A model generated the notes under the pieces. It was not told the DNA's origin and ran no database searches. It was given only the letters and a program-made list of their open reading frames with translations. A stretch of 64,000 bases of DNA. It comes from Dipetalonema caudispina. Taxonomy: Eukaryota; Nematoda; Chromadorea; Rhabditida; Onchocercidae. The DNA is taken from NCBI GenBank assembly GCA_013365325.1, contig JABVXV010000023.1, positions 1-64,000 of the forward strand. Reading direction: 5' to 3'. Shown piece after piece: positions 52,401-64,000 of the stretch. Made by a program: the position numbers and the translations under genes. Each line of letters opens with the position of its first letter. Within the stretch, counting starts at the first letter, position 1.

Positions 52401-53545
52401 CAAAATGTGGCAATTGTAAGCGATGATCATTTAAAACAACAATACCAAAAAGTAACTTTATTAAATATTTTGAACTTCCTTAAATTTATCTTTAGCGAAA
52501 ATTTTACAATTTTGCATAAACAGCAGAAAGAGTCAACTGTACTCGATAATTTCCATTGAAACCTTGTTAATAGCAAATATTTGTCCTCAGATATGTTTTA
52601 AAAAGGATCTGAATAAAAAGAGAGAGGAAATCAGGGTGATATGTTACACATTAGATAAGATTTTTCTTAGTGATAATTAAATTAAACAGCGAGAAATAAT
52701 TCATATGACAGTTTCAAGGGAAGACAAGATTATGTGACCGATTTCAGGAATTAAAGGAACGACAACAAAAGATGAAATCATTAACGAAAAATGTTTCGAA
52801 AACACCACCAACAACCATATCTTCGATAGTATTCGATAAAGCTACCACACCTACGATTATATTCAACAATGAAATTATTAAAGACGCAAGAGGAACATTA
52901 AGCCGATCGAATCAGAGCATATCTAGAATAGCTGATACCGAATTACGATCAATAGAAATGAAGAAAAACACCTTAATTAATAATTCATTCCAGGAAATCG
53001 AGAAACATACAACCAATAGGGTACGATTTGAATCGGAGGTGCTTCCTTTAGATATTCTGAATTTAGCAGAAATTCTCATTATTTTTCCTTTCTATCTCTT
53101 ATCTGATTACATCCAAAAACAACTTTTGAATATTTACGGATTTCACTTTATCACCAATTAAAAAAAAAGTTCTCTTATCAGAAGACAAAGAAGAATGTTT
53201 GGTTTTATACTTTGTTTAGCTTGGAATTGATTATGTAAATTCCAGGAATCAACAGAAGAATTAGTGGATGAAGTGGAAACTGTCGTACAACTTGAACAGA
53301 GGATACAAAAGATGATTCAATCTGATGGAACTATAGTTGAATCACAGGTTGATTCCATTATGCGTTACGTGCTTTTCTATTTTTCAAATACAAAAACAGA
53401 TTTCAGAAATTTTCAAAAAATGAATGATTTCGAATTTGATTTTTCTGGCTATAAGTACCTATATTTAAATTTTCAGGTTATAAATGTCCGCGATTTGGAG
53501 GTAATAAGTGATCCGAATTTGAAAGAAAAATGGTGTAACAAATAA
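46476..53545 (+). CDS. cut-6: CUT-6-like cuticlin: signal peptide, vWA and ZP domains, long tail
   Basis: A secreted cuticle protein (ZP proteins polymerise; CUT-6 of C. elegans combines vWA and ZP). Exons: 46476-46572 (or to 46623), 46898-47000, 47148-47247, 48420-48566, 48870-48942, 49102-49275, 49511-49710, 49955-50118, 50278-50399, 50819-50912, 50991-51153, 51358-51435, 51554-51725, 51916-52096, 52331-52451, 52748-53038, 53246-53347 and 53477-53545. This gives about 816 residues. Residues 1-25 are a signal peptide. The vWA domain has its MIDAS motif DGSGS, Thr in SGTTKTG and VVTDGHSH. The ZP domain starts at EINCHSDSVEI and has GHLYVPG, PCSYKL, MLVHSC and CHLRFC. A basic RCRRSRRAAKR follows, resembling the furin-type site of ZP proteins. 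Then comes an acidic, Thr-rich, coiled-coil-like tail of about 300 residues without an evident membrane helix. The donor of exon 13 (phase 1) is the least certain. Confidence 0.88.
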
Positions 53546-55853
53546 AAAAAAAATAATCTAAATCAAGAAACTTTCTGTTTTCTCTTCAATTCACTGTGAG
53601 ACTTCTTTCTATTGAGAAAAATATGAACGAACATGAAGAAACTGAACAAAGGCAAAAAAACTTCAATTCCTAGTATTTAAAAGAGGAGACTCTTAATGGG
53701 ATTAACAATTCTCTAAAATTTTTAGTTCCAAAAGTTCTGAATGCCCTTATTCATCCCTTCGTAGCGCAATATAAAGAATAGCGTTGTAAGTCGATTTCGA
53801 ATTTAAGAAAAATAAATTCTCATAATTCGATGTATAATGGAGTACTTATTTTAGTCATACCTTTGGCCTATTTTACGTCTTTCATACTTATAAAGACTTG
53901 ATCTACCTCGATATAAATTTTATTCCATTTTTTAAAGAACAGAAATGGTCACATTATCAAAACATCTCCGACTCACATTTACTCTTATATTTTTTACTTC
54001 GCATGCCGAAATGTAAATTGTAACTCATGTTATCATATACTGTATATACAATGTCAATCCTTACATGATCTAAAAAAATTTTGAACCCATTTCTGATGTC
54101 TGTGATCAGAAACCTTTAAATAAAAAAAAAAGCTCAGTTTTGCACGCACATAAACCGCGAAAAGTCGAAATGTAAAAACAATGTCAAAGTTTGGAAATGC
54201 ATAGCATAGTATCGCCGTACAGATAGATGGCACAAAATTTAATTTGGAATAGATGTCAGAAGCTAAGGAAGCACATACAATTGTAGATTGACAATATGCA
54301 ATTACACAAAGCAAGTATATATGAATGAATAAAAAAATCTGAAATTTTATGCAAAGTATGATGATATCACAACGTTTCAATAAAACAGCATTCAGTAAAG
54401 ATACTGAGGAAATGAAATTTTCCTAAAGAACGGAGAATTCCCTATTCATGACAGCACTGTCAACAAAAACTAATATCTATTATCAGTAGAATGGATTTTT
54501 TCCACTATTTCTGCAAAGCGACAAGTTATGGTAAATTTGCCGACTAAACATCAAAGGCTTTTTTCCTTGCACAATTTATGCCTTCAAAACTTTAAATTAC
54601 GCGGCAAGCACAATATGTATATAACATAAACTCCGATTAAAATAAACAAATTATACCACAACGAGGCAAGCAAACGTTTAAAAGCACTACATATAACACG
54701 TGACACAATGGTGGAAATTAGCAAGTTAAAAAGTCAACAACCGAAGAATCCCACCTGGGCAAATTATTGGAAAAATGATTTATATAATTCGAGATATAAA
54801 TGACTTCTATCCAGTTATTTATCTTTTTTGACGGTCAGCTCTGTACCGCGGTTCTCCATCAAAACGGTCACGATCCAGAGGTCCGTACTGTGTAAGCTCA
54901 CTTCATGTCGAAACCTTTGTAAAAATTATGCCCTGACACTTGTTCTTTTCATGCATCAAGATCTCTAAAACTCATTGGACAGCTAAACCTTGCAATTCCT
55001 TCCCCCGAATTTTTATTAAGAATAAATAAAAAATGGCTGCAGCTAAGAAGTAAAAAATATATTAACAGGAAGACCAATTTAAAGAAAAGTTAGGAATGGA
55101 AGCAAATTTAGGAGCGTTGACTCGTGAAAGCTTACATTTACACGCTTCATATTGGATAAAGCATAATTTATATTCACAGAAAACCGAGGAAAAATTTAAA
55201 AAAAAGAAACAAAAACTATTCCTTTATTTTAAATGTGCTGTTCTATTTAGCAGCCTCAATCATAAAGTAAATTAAACGGGATAACTTTACGAACGGCACT
55301 TTGAACTTTCAGAAAGTGCGGTAAATCATCACAAGGAGATAACTACGGTGAATGAGCTAATAGTATTCTAGTCTGACAGCTGCACAGCAGCTCCCAATGA
55401 CGAGGGCAAACACGCATGTAGAGTAACAGTACGTAGCAAGGAGTAAAGACCCAGTCTATAATATGATTTTCCAATATCAACCCATAATTGAAAACAATTG
55501 TAATGGAGAAAATAATCGAAACTGAGAATTTTTTTTCGGTTGATAGTTAAGAAAAGGGAGATTAACTAACTCAAAATAACTTGGCTTAACATAAAGCACA
55601 ATTTAGGTGTTCATATATCAAATATAAAGTTCGAACCGAATATTTCAATATAAAGCAACGTTTGAAAACTGTATCTAAACCGGCTAGGAAAATTTTCGAG
55701 TCCTCTAACAGAAAATGAAATTTGGAGAGAAAACTTAACTCAGCAAATGATAGTAATATGACACAATGCAAAGCAAAAGTAACATTTTTCTAATTTAAAG
55801 GAAATTTTGAAAAAGACAACAAAATGTACTGCTCACAATAACTTGTTCGCCAT
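53546..55853. other. intergenic region between convergent 3' ends of the cuticlin and rab-35
   Basis: AT-rich. The largest frame (- 54054-54380, 108 codons) is Ile/Phe/Cys-rich and looks like chance. No gene was seen; part is probably the rab-35 3' UTR. Confidence 0.45.
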
Positions 55854-57558
55854 TCAGCTACAACATTTCCTCTTTTCATGTCGTCTTAGACTAGAGCCAC
55901 CCAATCGCACACCACCGCCACTATCACCAATGTTTAGATGAGGAGCTCGGAGCTTTGCTTCAAGTACTAATCGTGTTATGCAGTTGAACATCTGTAAGAC
56001 CATACCAAACTAATTCAAAATCTTAATCTCTATTCTTTTCCCAAGAACTGAAGCTAATATATTCAATAAGAAGTTAAAACATCCTTACCAGAAAAAAGAA
56101 TAAATTGACAACAATCTTAGTTGTGTTTACCAGACTGAAACTATTTCATATTAGTCTGGTCTTAGCTTCTTGATTGAGCAGAGCTCTATTTTATGAACTA
56201 ATCTGATAAGCCTTCTAACGGGTAACTCACACTGACAGTTCAGATGAAGAAGATCTTGAAGATAAAAGACAAATTTCACCTCTTCAACATTGATATTTTC
56301 TTTAGCGGAGGTTTCAAAAAATGGAATTTTCATTGTTTCTGCAAAGCGACGAGCGTCCACTTCTAATACTACTCGCCGTTCTGGATCATCAGCTTTGTTA
56401 CCAACTGCAAGTATGCAAAACAATAAGAAATGATCACAAGTCTTGACTAGAAATTTAAGAAATTTTCTAACTTCGTTTCGAAAATGAGAATTTCTAATTT
56501 CTATCTCACCGAGAACTTTTTGAACATTTTCACAATTTGTGTCAATTTCGTGCAGCCACCTTTTCACGTTACTGAATGAATCACCGCTTGTCACTTCATA
56601 CACAACAATCACACCGTGCGTTCCACGATAGTAACTGCAAATGCATTGGGTTACTTTCTATTTCTTAAGTGATACGGCCTCTTGAGAATACTCATATGAT
56701 AAGAAATCCGTTATAAATGAAGTTCAGAATGGCTTAGACTGAACCATCGCCAACCATGTAAAGTATCATTCAACATTCCGAATTCAGCGAAAAAATAAGA
56801 CTGTCAGACAACTGACTTTAAATCGAAAATTACGCACTGAAATGAAAGGAAAGAAACATACGTAGAAGTGATGGTGCGAAATCTTTCTTGGCCAGCTGTA
56901 TCCCAAATCTGTAATTTCACTCGTTGTCCGTTGATTGTAACTGTTCGAATTTTGAAATCAACGCCGATGGTTGTAATATAATTCGCTGTAAGAAGTCGAA
57001 ATCTGACGAAATCAAATTACTTTTTTTTGCTCCTTAAAGTTGCAGCCGTAGTTTTCGACTCAAAGGTTATATATCAATTCAGAAATCAAATAACTGATTT
57101 GTGAAAAAGCAATAACAATCAGATATATTAGACTTCATAACAATAAATGAATTTTTTGCTTTCTTCAGTAAACAACGACTTCCATTCCTTTATCCTTCCT
57201 CAACTATGCAAGACTTTTTTAAAATCATTTCACGGAAACTTACGGGAGAATGTATTGTCAGCAAATCGAAGCAATAAGCTACTTTTTCCAACACCTGCAA
57301 TAAAAGTTCTAAATTACTTGGTATGAATAACTTCTCAATATAACCTATGTAAGAAATCCGCTTCGGAAAAACTTTCCCCCCTAACTGCTTTATGGTTTTT
57401 TTCCTAAAAGAACCATACAATAATTCTGTCCCACGTAAATATGGAAAGGTGATAAACGACCCTTTTAACACAAAAATATTAAAAAGCTAACCACTATCAC
57501 CAATAATAAGCAATTTGAAAAGATGATCATAATCGCGCGGACCGGGAGCCGCACTCAT
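55854..57558 (-). CDS. rab-35: Rab35 small GTPase
   Basis: A prenylated Rab GTPase of endocytic recycling (family knowledge). Exons: 57492-57558, 57244-57294, 56862-56985, 56510-56634, 56280-56404 and 55854-55991. All phases match, giving 209 residues. Landmarks: [16 protein letters not shown] then [15 protein letters not shown] (P-loop), [12 protein letters not shown] (switch I), [19 protein letters not shown] (switch II), [31 protein letters not shown]. The C terminus ends KRKCCS, with two Cys for geranylgeranylation. The first seven residues (MSAAPGP) extend the usual MARDYDHLF start. A TTTTCAG acceptor on the - strand near 57604 may be the trans-splice site. The identification as Rab35 rather than Rab1 rests on [17 protein letters not shown] and [21 protein letters not shown]. 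Confidence 0.94.
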
Positions 57559-59259
57559 TGAAATGCTTTCCTCTCTCTTTTCTATGCTATTGCTTTTCTC
57601 CCCTGAAAATAAATTCCAATTCCAGAGATTTGAATATACCACAGAATAACTAATGAAATACGCTATTGCTATCCATAAGGAAAGCGTGCTTATTTCAAGT
57701 TGCATTTGAACTGATTTAATTTTCTGATGCTTGCAAAAATGTTCAAAAGAATTCACCCACCTGGAATGCCTGAACAAAGCTCAACAGATGACGTTAAATA
57801 AACAAATCATCTCTTTGTATCACAAGGAAATAACGCAGCGACGGAATGAAGCTCGTTCATCCCAATTTCTATTTTCACTTCTTTTTATAATTGGAGTCTC
57901 TAATTAAATCTTTAGCTAATACAAATATGCTAATTTACAGTTTAAATTATCAACGAATTAGAAATACAGAAAAAAGAAAGTATCATATGATAAACTGACA
58001 GTTTTGTTCCTTTGAAATTTGGATATTCATGATTCATTATTATATTAGCTTAACGTAGGATAAATATCGGAACTCAGTGAGGATCAAAAATGGGAATGAA
58101 ATTTGCGCTTCTATTTATGCAAATATAACATGTTTTATATTTAAGAAAGTATATTACAAAGGGTTAAGCTCGAGATGAGTGAATTTTAAACTTAAAATAA
58201 AAAATAAAAAATTATAACATGAAATTTGAAGTAGCTCATTCCAACTAGTGCTTTTAAAAACATTAAATCATTATATTTCATTATTTGTTAATCACAATGC
58301 ATATTTTCCATATGCATTTTGTTGTTATTGTTGTTGACAGTAGCAGTAATTGCTAAATCGAAGTGGAGTTTGATATTTATCAAGATTTGATTGGTAAGGA
58401 TAGTGACTGTAGTATTCTTGCAACAACCTTTACTCTCGGTTTGAGTCATATACTCGCCCATCTCAGAGTAACTCCCAAAATTTACACCCACTGCTGCGCT
58501 TTAAAACTTACCGATTTTTTTCTTTTTTCACTTTCACCTTTGAACTTTTCATCTCAAATTTCCTCATTTTCATCAAAAATGATTTGTTATTAAACAGATT
58601 AGCGAGATATCTTCACTGATAACAGTTATGACAGGTAGAAATGTTTCGCAAGGGAGGGAACAAGCACTCAACAGGCCAATTAATATCAGGGCTTTGGGAT
58701 GTTGGTATTTGCACTGCGGCCGATTATCTATCACTACGGGCCATGCTTTTATTTGGGGAACGACGTTATCAATGTGATGAGGTTAGATCTGTTAGGTTAA
58801 TGTTTGTCATCGGTAAAATACCTATTTGTTGGGTGGAGTTACTTATCCGTTGAGTAATGCATCCTTTACTTGTAGAGTAATTGAGTAATGCATAAATAAA
58901 TTGTCTCAGAACGACTACATGGAAAATGTGTATGTTTGCTTATCACTAAGGATATTTTTCAAATGTTTGATAATTCATTTGACTCCATGTAGGCTGCCTA
59001 ACCTTTTCTTGAATGAGTATGAGGTCAAAAGATTTCCGAAATGAACTAGTATTGCACCTCATGCTACAGTACTTCTTTTACAATGTACTTGTAAGAAATT
59101 GTGCCAGAAATCATTTCGAAGAAATGAGATCAAGGTATAACAAAATGAGTGAGAATATATTCGTTTTTTAAGTCTTGCGACTATTGGAGACAGCAAGTTG
59201 TATTGATTTCCTGCATTATTATTTATATGCTGAATATTGTAGCTCTTCGGATTTAAACT
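57559..59259. other. divergent upstream region of rab-35 and rpl-23
   Basis: The shared upstream region of two housekeeping genes transcribed away from each other. A GC-richer patch at about 58640-58790 is open on both strands (+ 70 codons from 58641; a comparable - strand frame), but no protein is recognised. A TTGTAG acceptor lies 19 bases before the rpl-23 ATG. Confidence 0.45.
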
Positions 59260-60283
59260 ATGTCGAAAAGAGGACGTGGTGGAGCATCGGGAGCGAAATT
59301 TCGTATTTCTTTGGGTCTTCCAGTGGGTGCTATTATGAATTGTGCCGACAACACTGGCGCCAAAAATCTTTTTGTAATTGCTGTATATGGAATTAAGGGA
59401 CGCTTGAACCGATTGCCAAGTGCTGGTGTTGGTGACATGTTCGTTGCTTCCGTAAAGAAGGGTAAACCTGAACTGCGGAAAAAGGGTTTGTTTAATTCTT
59501 GAATTTAGGTATGAACTAGATATCTCGATATGATTGAACGGTATTGAACGAAATATTGTTTGCTGTAGTTATTTAACTGAGATGTTGAACTATGATAGAA
59601 AAATATTTGGTTTGACATTTCATTTAAGTGTTTGAAATTGCATATTTTTATGATCACACCATCTCTTCTTGACGGTATGATATACAAAGATCCGATCCAT
59701 AATTGTAGACTCCGTTAAAGCACTATGAATTGAGTTTGTAAGATACACTTAAATGAAGTTTATTCATGGTGGCATAATTACACAAAAAGCCGATGAGGAT
59801 GTTTAAAGGATGGTTTCGCGACTATAACTAATTGTACCATGCAGAAATCCTTGGCTGTCTGAGGCTTGCGAGATAAGATAGAGTAATTTCCAGCATATGT
59901 CGGTCATTAGTTTCAAATAATCTTTTGAACAATTTTTTTAGATTCTCTAATTAATATGTGCATTTATGCTGGTTGAATTGTCCTGCGTCTCGAAAATGTC
60001 TTAGGTTTAATTTGTGCTATTCGGATGCAGCAGTTGTGCTGCTGAGAAATCACCTGTTTCGATCAATGATGAATTGAAATTTTCAGTTTTACAAGCAGTG
60101 GTCGTACGACAACGAAAGCAATATCGACGGAAAGATGGTTCATTCATCTATTTTGAAGATAATGCTGGCGTTATTGTAAACAACAAAGGTGAAATGAAAG
60201 GCTCGGCCATTACCGGACCGGTAGCCAAGGAATGTGCGGATCTGTGGCCCAGGATTGCTTCAAACGCTGGGTCGATCGCATGA
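59260..60283 (+). CDS. rpl-23: 60S ribosomal protein L23 (uL14)
   Basis: A core protein of the large ribosomal subunit. Two exons, 59260-59485 and 60087-60283, join in phase 1 and give 140 residues, exactly the usual length. Landmarks: [44 protein letters not shown], then in exon 2 [34 protein letters not shown] and [19 protein letters not shown]. An AATAAA signal lies near 60317. The whole sequence is highly conserved, so the call is near certain. Confidence 0.98.
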
Positions 60284-61172
60284 AAACTGTTGTTTTTTGT
60301 TAATTAAGCGATTTGAATAAAACGATACATCCTTCTTTCACTAACTTGATTTGCGAGTAACATGTAGAAAATAGTATTCTGCTGTCTACAGTGGTTTACA
60401 GTTATCTAGGAACTTAACAAAAACATTAATAATGAAGTTACTGTGTTTCCTTCTCAGTTTAGCCCTATGTCTTCCACCAACTAGTTGAAATTTTTTTTAT
60501 CCTCTGTGGCATCACTGGATGAAGGATGTAATGGAACCTAACATCCTCAAAATTTAGGTTCAGTTACTTGTAACACAAAAAATTTAAAATCTCATTACAT
60601 TTCATCTGATCAAGCTAGAGCAGTGATTCCACCCTGAGACGATAGATAGACTTTTACAGGCAATAAAAAAGCAACGGTAAGTTCAGAGTCTTGAAAGATG
60701 TTCTACTTGTCGGGAGATTTTTTTTCCTTTTGTTGCTTGTTGTACAAGCAAAATGTTTTACTACTTACAGCGTATAGATCTGTCGATTTCATTAATATGG
60801 AATTTATTTTTTATACTACATACTTTACAATGTTTAAATTCACCGACAATGATACAGTGCAACCGTTTCTAGAACTGAGACATCACCACGTTCGTATTTC
60901 AGTCGATTCTATGAGTTCTGATTTGTTTCATCAGGACGATCTGTAATATATTGCCGCTCACTTCAGTGATGTGACTGCATACAAGAAGTAACCATATGTG
61001 CGACCACAGTAACTAGGTTATGCTTCACTGATACTTTTTCATTGAGGAAATTCAAAATTGTTAATAACTCTGCATAAATGACAAGAATCATACAAACAAA
61101 CGTGTATAATTGACCATGTGTAAACGATGGCATAACTGTTAAATTATATCGAAAGGTACAGTATTGCACTTT
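60284..61172. other. intergenic region between convergent rpl-23 and csn-5 ends
   Basis: Contains the rpl-23 3' UTR. A - strand frame at 60963-61169 could be a further exon of csn-5 in phase but has no CSN5-like sequence, so the nearer stop at 61173 was preferred. Confidence 0.45.
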
Positions 61173-63414
61173 TCAGTATGAAATCTTACCTAACGCTTTT
61201 TCCACTTCCGGAGCGGACAAAAAAGCGTGGTTGAATAGTGCATTCTTGATCATCTGAACCATCATTCCATGCGTGACTTCACAACTTATCTGAATAAAGA
61301 TCTTTATTTTTTATTTTTTTTTTTTTCAAGGCTTCTTTGTATCTTTAAAGTATAACGTGGTCAAAGATGTATGGTTCTTGCTTCGAAAATACCTCATCCA
61401 AATTTCATCCTTTTCAAAAAAGTCACGGAGAACAGAAACATGCACCTAGCGAAAATTCGGAACGAATTCTTCCGAATCGGTTCTGGAGTAGAAATACTAA
61501 TAAAATCAAACAAACCTTCTTTGTATCTTTAATTATCTTCGATAATTTGTCTGTTATTGTTGAATCTAGTGAACGCGGTCCTTGAATACTTTTACACTTG
61601 CTTACCTAAAATTAAATTTCCTTTGCCGAGATAACATTGAAGCTTGCATAGTGACTATTGAACTTATCTAAAACTAAATTTCCTTTAATGACATGCAAGA
61701 CTTCAAAAATTTGGAAATTTTCGAGTTTAACTCACATTCTGTAATTTCTGAGCGAGATCATTAATCTGCGAAGTAATGTACGAAGAATTAGTGATCAGCG
61801 AGTTGCTGGACAAAGTGCTGACCCAATAAGTGTTCCACAGAGAATCCAGGAGACGTGCATCCAAAGCTGATTTGAAATAGGATACTTCCAAGGGATAGTA
61901 CTGGAAATATTTAACACTAATTTGAAGCCAGGTAGGGAACTAGAGAAAAGGAGAAATGAATCCATCACGACTGTTCTGTGGTTTAGGGAAGAGTTCTAGT
62001 CCTATCGCACTACTATCTTTTATGATATCAGGATAGAAGTGTTCATGGAAATTAGAATGCTATGCTTTCTACGCATTAGATACAAGACCACTATAAAATT
62101 CAATCCAGAATTTTAAATGGAATATTCGGAAGTAAAACAATTTTTCAAGCACTCAAATAATGGAAAATATCGAAGAAACTGAATAAAATAAAGACAATAC
62201 CTGTTTGCAATGAACACCAAAATCTTCAATTTTGTTTAAGGGAATCGACTGATATTCTGAAGGAACCTCGTCAGGAGGCTTATAACCCTTTGGATAAGTT
62301 CGGAAAGCACCAAGTTCTACTTTCCCAGCTGACATCGTCCGGATAGGGTCAACCTAGAATAAACGATCAGTATTTTGAGGAAAAAGACAAGTTATTGCGT
62401 AGGCATAGAGGTGATTTTGTAGTAAAATTAAATTTGATAATACAAAAAAAAAAAGAGAATACCAGAACTTACTACAATAGCCACGAACGGTTCCTGGAAC
62501 TGTTGATTGAGGGCCTGAGTTGATACGTCAATTCCACTTAACCAACATCCATATCCTGGATGACTGTGATACCATCCTACGACCTTGAATGGACAAGGAA
62601 AATAAGGAATTCCAAAGACGTATTACGCTACAAAACCATGCTTACATGACCGCAATGCATGAATCCGACTAAGGGAAGAGAAAATTTCAGATGCCCTGAG
62701 GTATTCAAAAAATACCAAAAACCAGGTTGAATATCCTATCTAAAAACTAACGAGAAATGTCATCTATTTTTTGGTGATACACTAAAAATCCAACGACAGA
62801 ATTAACCTTATGAAGCCTTCCTACTGCTTCTGAACTATCTGTATATGTTGTCATATATTCGTACGCTTGAGCTTGAGCGTTTACCCGTGTTTCGGTACCT
62901 TCTACAGGTAAAGCGAAACTGTCCACCACAACCAATGTATTCGCATCCACTTTACCCTGCACTAATCCCATCACTTCCAAATTACCACCACTCCTTGCAT
63001 GCATTACCATTTTTAGCAAAGCTAACGCAGCAATTTTGATTTCCTGCAACCAAAATTTGATGAATTTCATCGTTCGATAAAAAAAATAAAAATAGTGCTC
63101 CTCTCAACCTAAGTATTTCAACTGTTGAAAATTATATTTCATGCTACAATTGTGCTACTATATCTATGCTCCATCTTTGTAATTGCAGAATCAGGAGAGG
63201 CATAATTCACATGTGAAAAGCTAATGAAAAACTCTACTTTAAAGTAATGTGGATCTTTTTCCCATGGCTTCACAGCTCGTATAGCTTGCTGTTCGGCTGA
63301 ATCGTACTGATAAATCGTTTCCAATGACTCGACATTATTTGACATCTGCCAATTTCGGAATGCCATTGATGTGGCACTACTCATCGATGATTCCATTGGT
63401 TGATCGTTATTCAT
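61173..63414 (-). CDS. csn-5: COP9 signalosome subunit 5, JAMM deneddylase
   Basis: The zinc metalloprotease subunit that removes NEDD8 from cullins. Exons: 63238-63414, 62807-63043, 62473-62583, 62201-62353, 61736-61900, 61516-61605 and 61173-61289. All are phase 0, giving about 349 residues, within the usual range. The catalytic Glu is in [11 protein letters not shown], and the JAMM core is [14 protein letters not shown] (HxH, Ser and Asp present). Other landmarks: [38 protein letters not shown] and [19 protein letters not shown] near the end. The N-terminal 25 residues are Ser/Met/Asn-rich and variable. The last exon may instead use a donor at 61189 (TTAG-GTAAGA); reading through gives a stop five codons later. 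Confidence 0.94.
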
Positions 63415-64000
63415 TGAATCATAAAAACAATAAACAAAAATCTAAAATTTCAAAATATTGATATATCATTTCTTATTCCAAGTTTAACTTCAATAATTAC
63501 ACCAAGTATTATTAAGGGTTAAATTTATCTTCAGCCTAACATAAGGTTTATCAAAAGGGATGAATCACTATATTAATAAGATGGCCAAAATTGTATAGAC
63601 AATTGATGTAGTAATAACTTAAAGTGATATCTCGCGTCTTCTACTCATGAACAGATTCCACGTAACAACACCCAACGTCAATTATTCTATTGAAGTCTTC
63701 TATCTTACTTACAATCATCTCCACATAATAAGCCAACTTTCTTTAAACTTAAGGTCTGATGTTAACCTTTACTGATGAAGTGGACATTATAATAACATAC
63801 GTATCAATCAATCAATGTGATTGATATTAGCTAGAAAGATGAAGCAAATAAGGGGGAAAAAAGAGGATATGGAAGGAAGTAAAAAGTGAAGTTTTTATAA
63901 CTAATATACTATTTATTGATCCTATAAGATCAACACTCTCGAAAGTAATATCAGTACTGCCGCCACTCCACTCACCATATCACTCAGATTAACTCCCTGC
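63415..64000. other. csn-5 upstream region
   Basis: AT-rich sequence upstream of csn-5, with no coding signal and no evident acceptor close to the ATG. Confidence 0.5.

Noticed and set aside
54054..54380. 108-codon - frame downstream of rab-35
   Set aside because: Hydrophobic, Cys/Ile/Phe-rich chance-like translation; no start context and no match to known proteins.
60963..61169. Additional C-terminal csn-5 exon after a donor at 61189
   Set aside because: Phase would allow it, but the sequence does not resemble CSN5 and the stop at 61173 already gives a normal length.

Overview
The window looks like nuclear DNA of a parasitic nematode, most likely a filarial (spirurine) worm. It is AT-rich. 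The genes have many small exons whose introns end in TTTCAG or TTTTAG, several start codons lie a few bases after such an acceptor as expected for spliced-leader trans-splicing, and the gene set is nematode-like (DPY-19, ZIG-8-type Ig protein, CUT-6-type vWA-ZP cuticlin). All gene names come from reading translated exons against remembered families; no search was run. Splice sites were chosen so that reading phase is kept across every junction.

Layout, left to right. 1-1086 (-): 5' part of a polyglutamine protein gene that runs off the left edge, with a tract of about 69 Gln codons. 3017-14480 (-): dpy-19, a C-mannosyltransferase, in 16 exons with introns of 1.7 and 4.6 kb; the first coding exon was not found. 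17300-19095 (+): an orphan protein. 19280-19801 (+): a probable 77-aa orphan gene. 21130-22703 (+): a UBE2K/ubc-20 ubiquitin-conjugating enzyme with a UBA tail. 23020-23494 (-): a candidate two-exon orphan. 24455-31780 (+): a tight same-strand run of cox-17, a Sec20/BNIP1 SNARE, gankyrin and a four-helix membrane protein; this is operon-like. 31781-40012: about 8 kb with almost no coding signal, apart from a likely signal-peptide exon at 35946-35991. 35946-43745 (+): a zig-8-like two-Ig surface protein. 46476-53545 (+): a CUT-6-like vWA-ZP cuticlin in 18 exons. 55854-57558 (-): rab-35. 59260-60283 (+): ribosomal protein L23. 61173-63414 (-): COP9 signalosome subunit 5 with an intact JAMM site.

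Most genes are housekeeping (protein turnover: E2 enzyme, gankyrin, CSN5; membrane traffic: Sec20, Rab35; translation and respiration: RPL23, COX17) or build the nematode surface and nervous system (DPY-19, cuticlin, ZIG-8-like). The least explained parts are the polyQ gene, the orphan proteins at 17.3, 19.3, 23.0-23.5 and 30.4 kb, and the long helix-free tail of the cuticlin. No bacterial-type operon, CRISPR array, rRNA, recognisable tRNA or intact transposon was seen.
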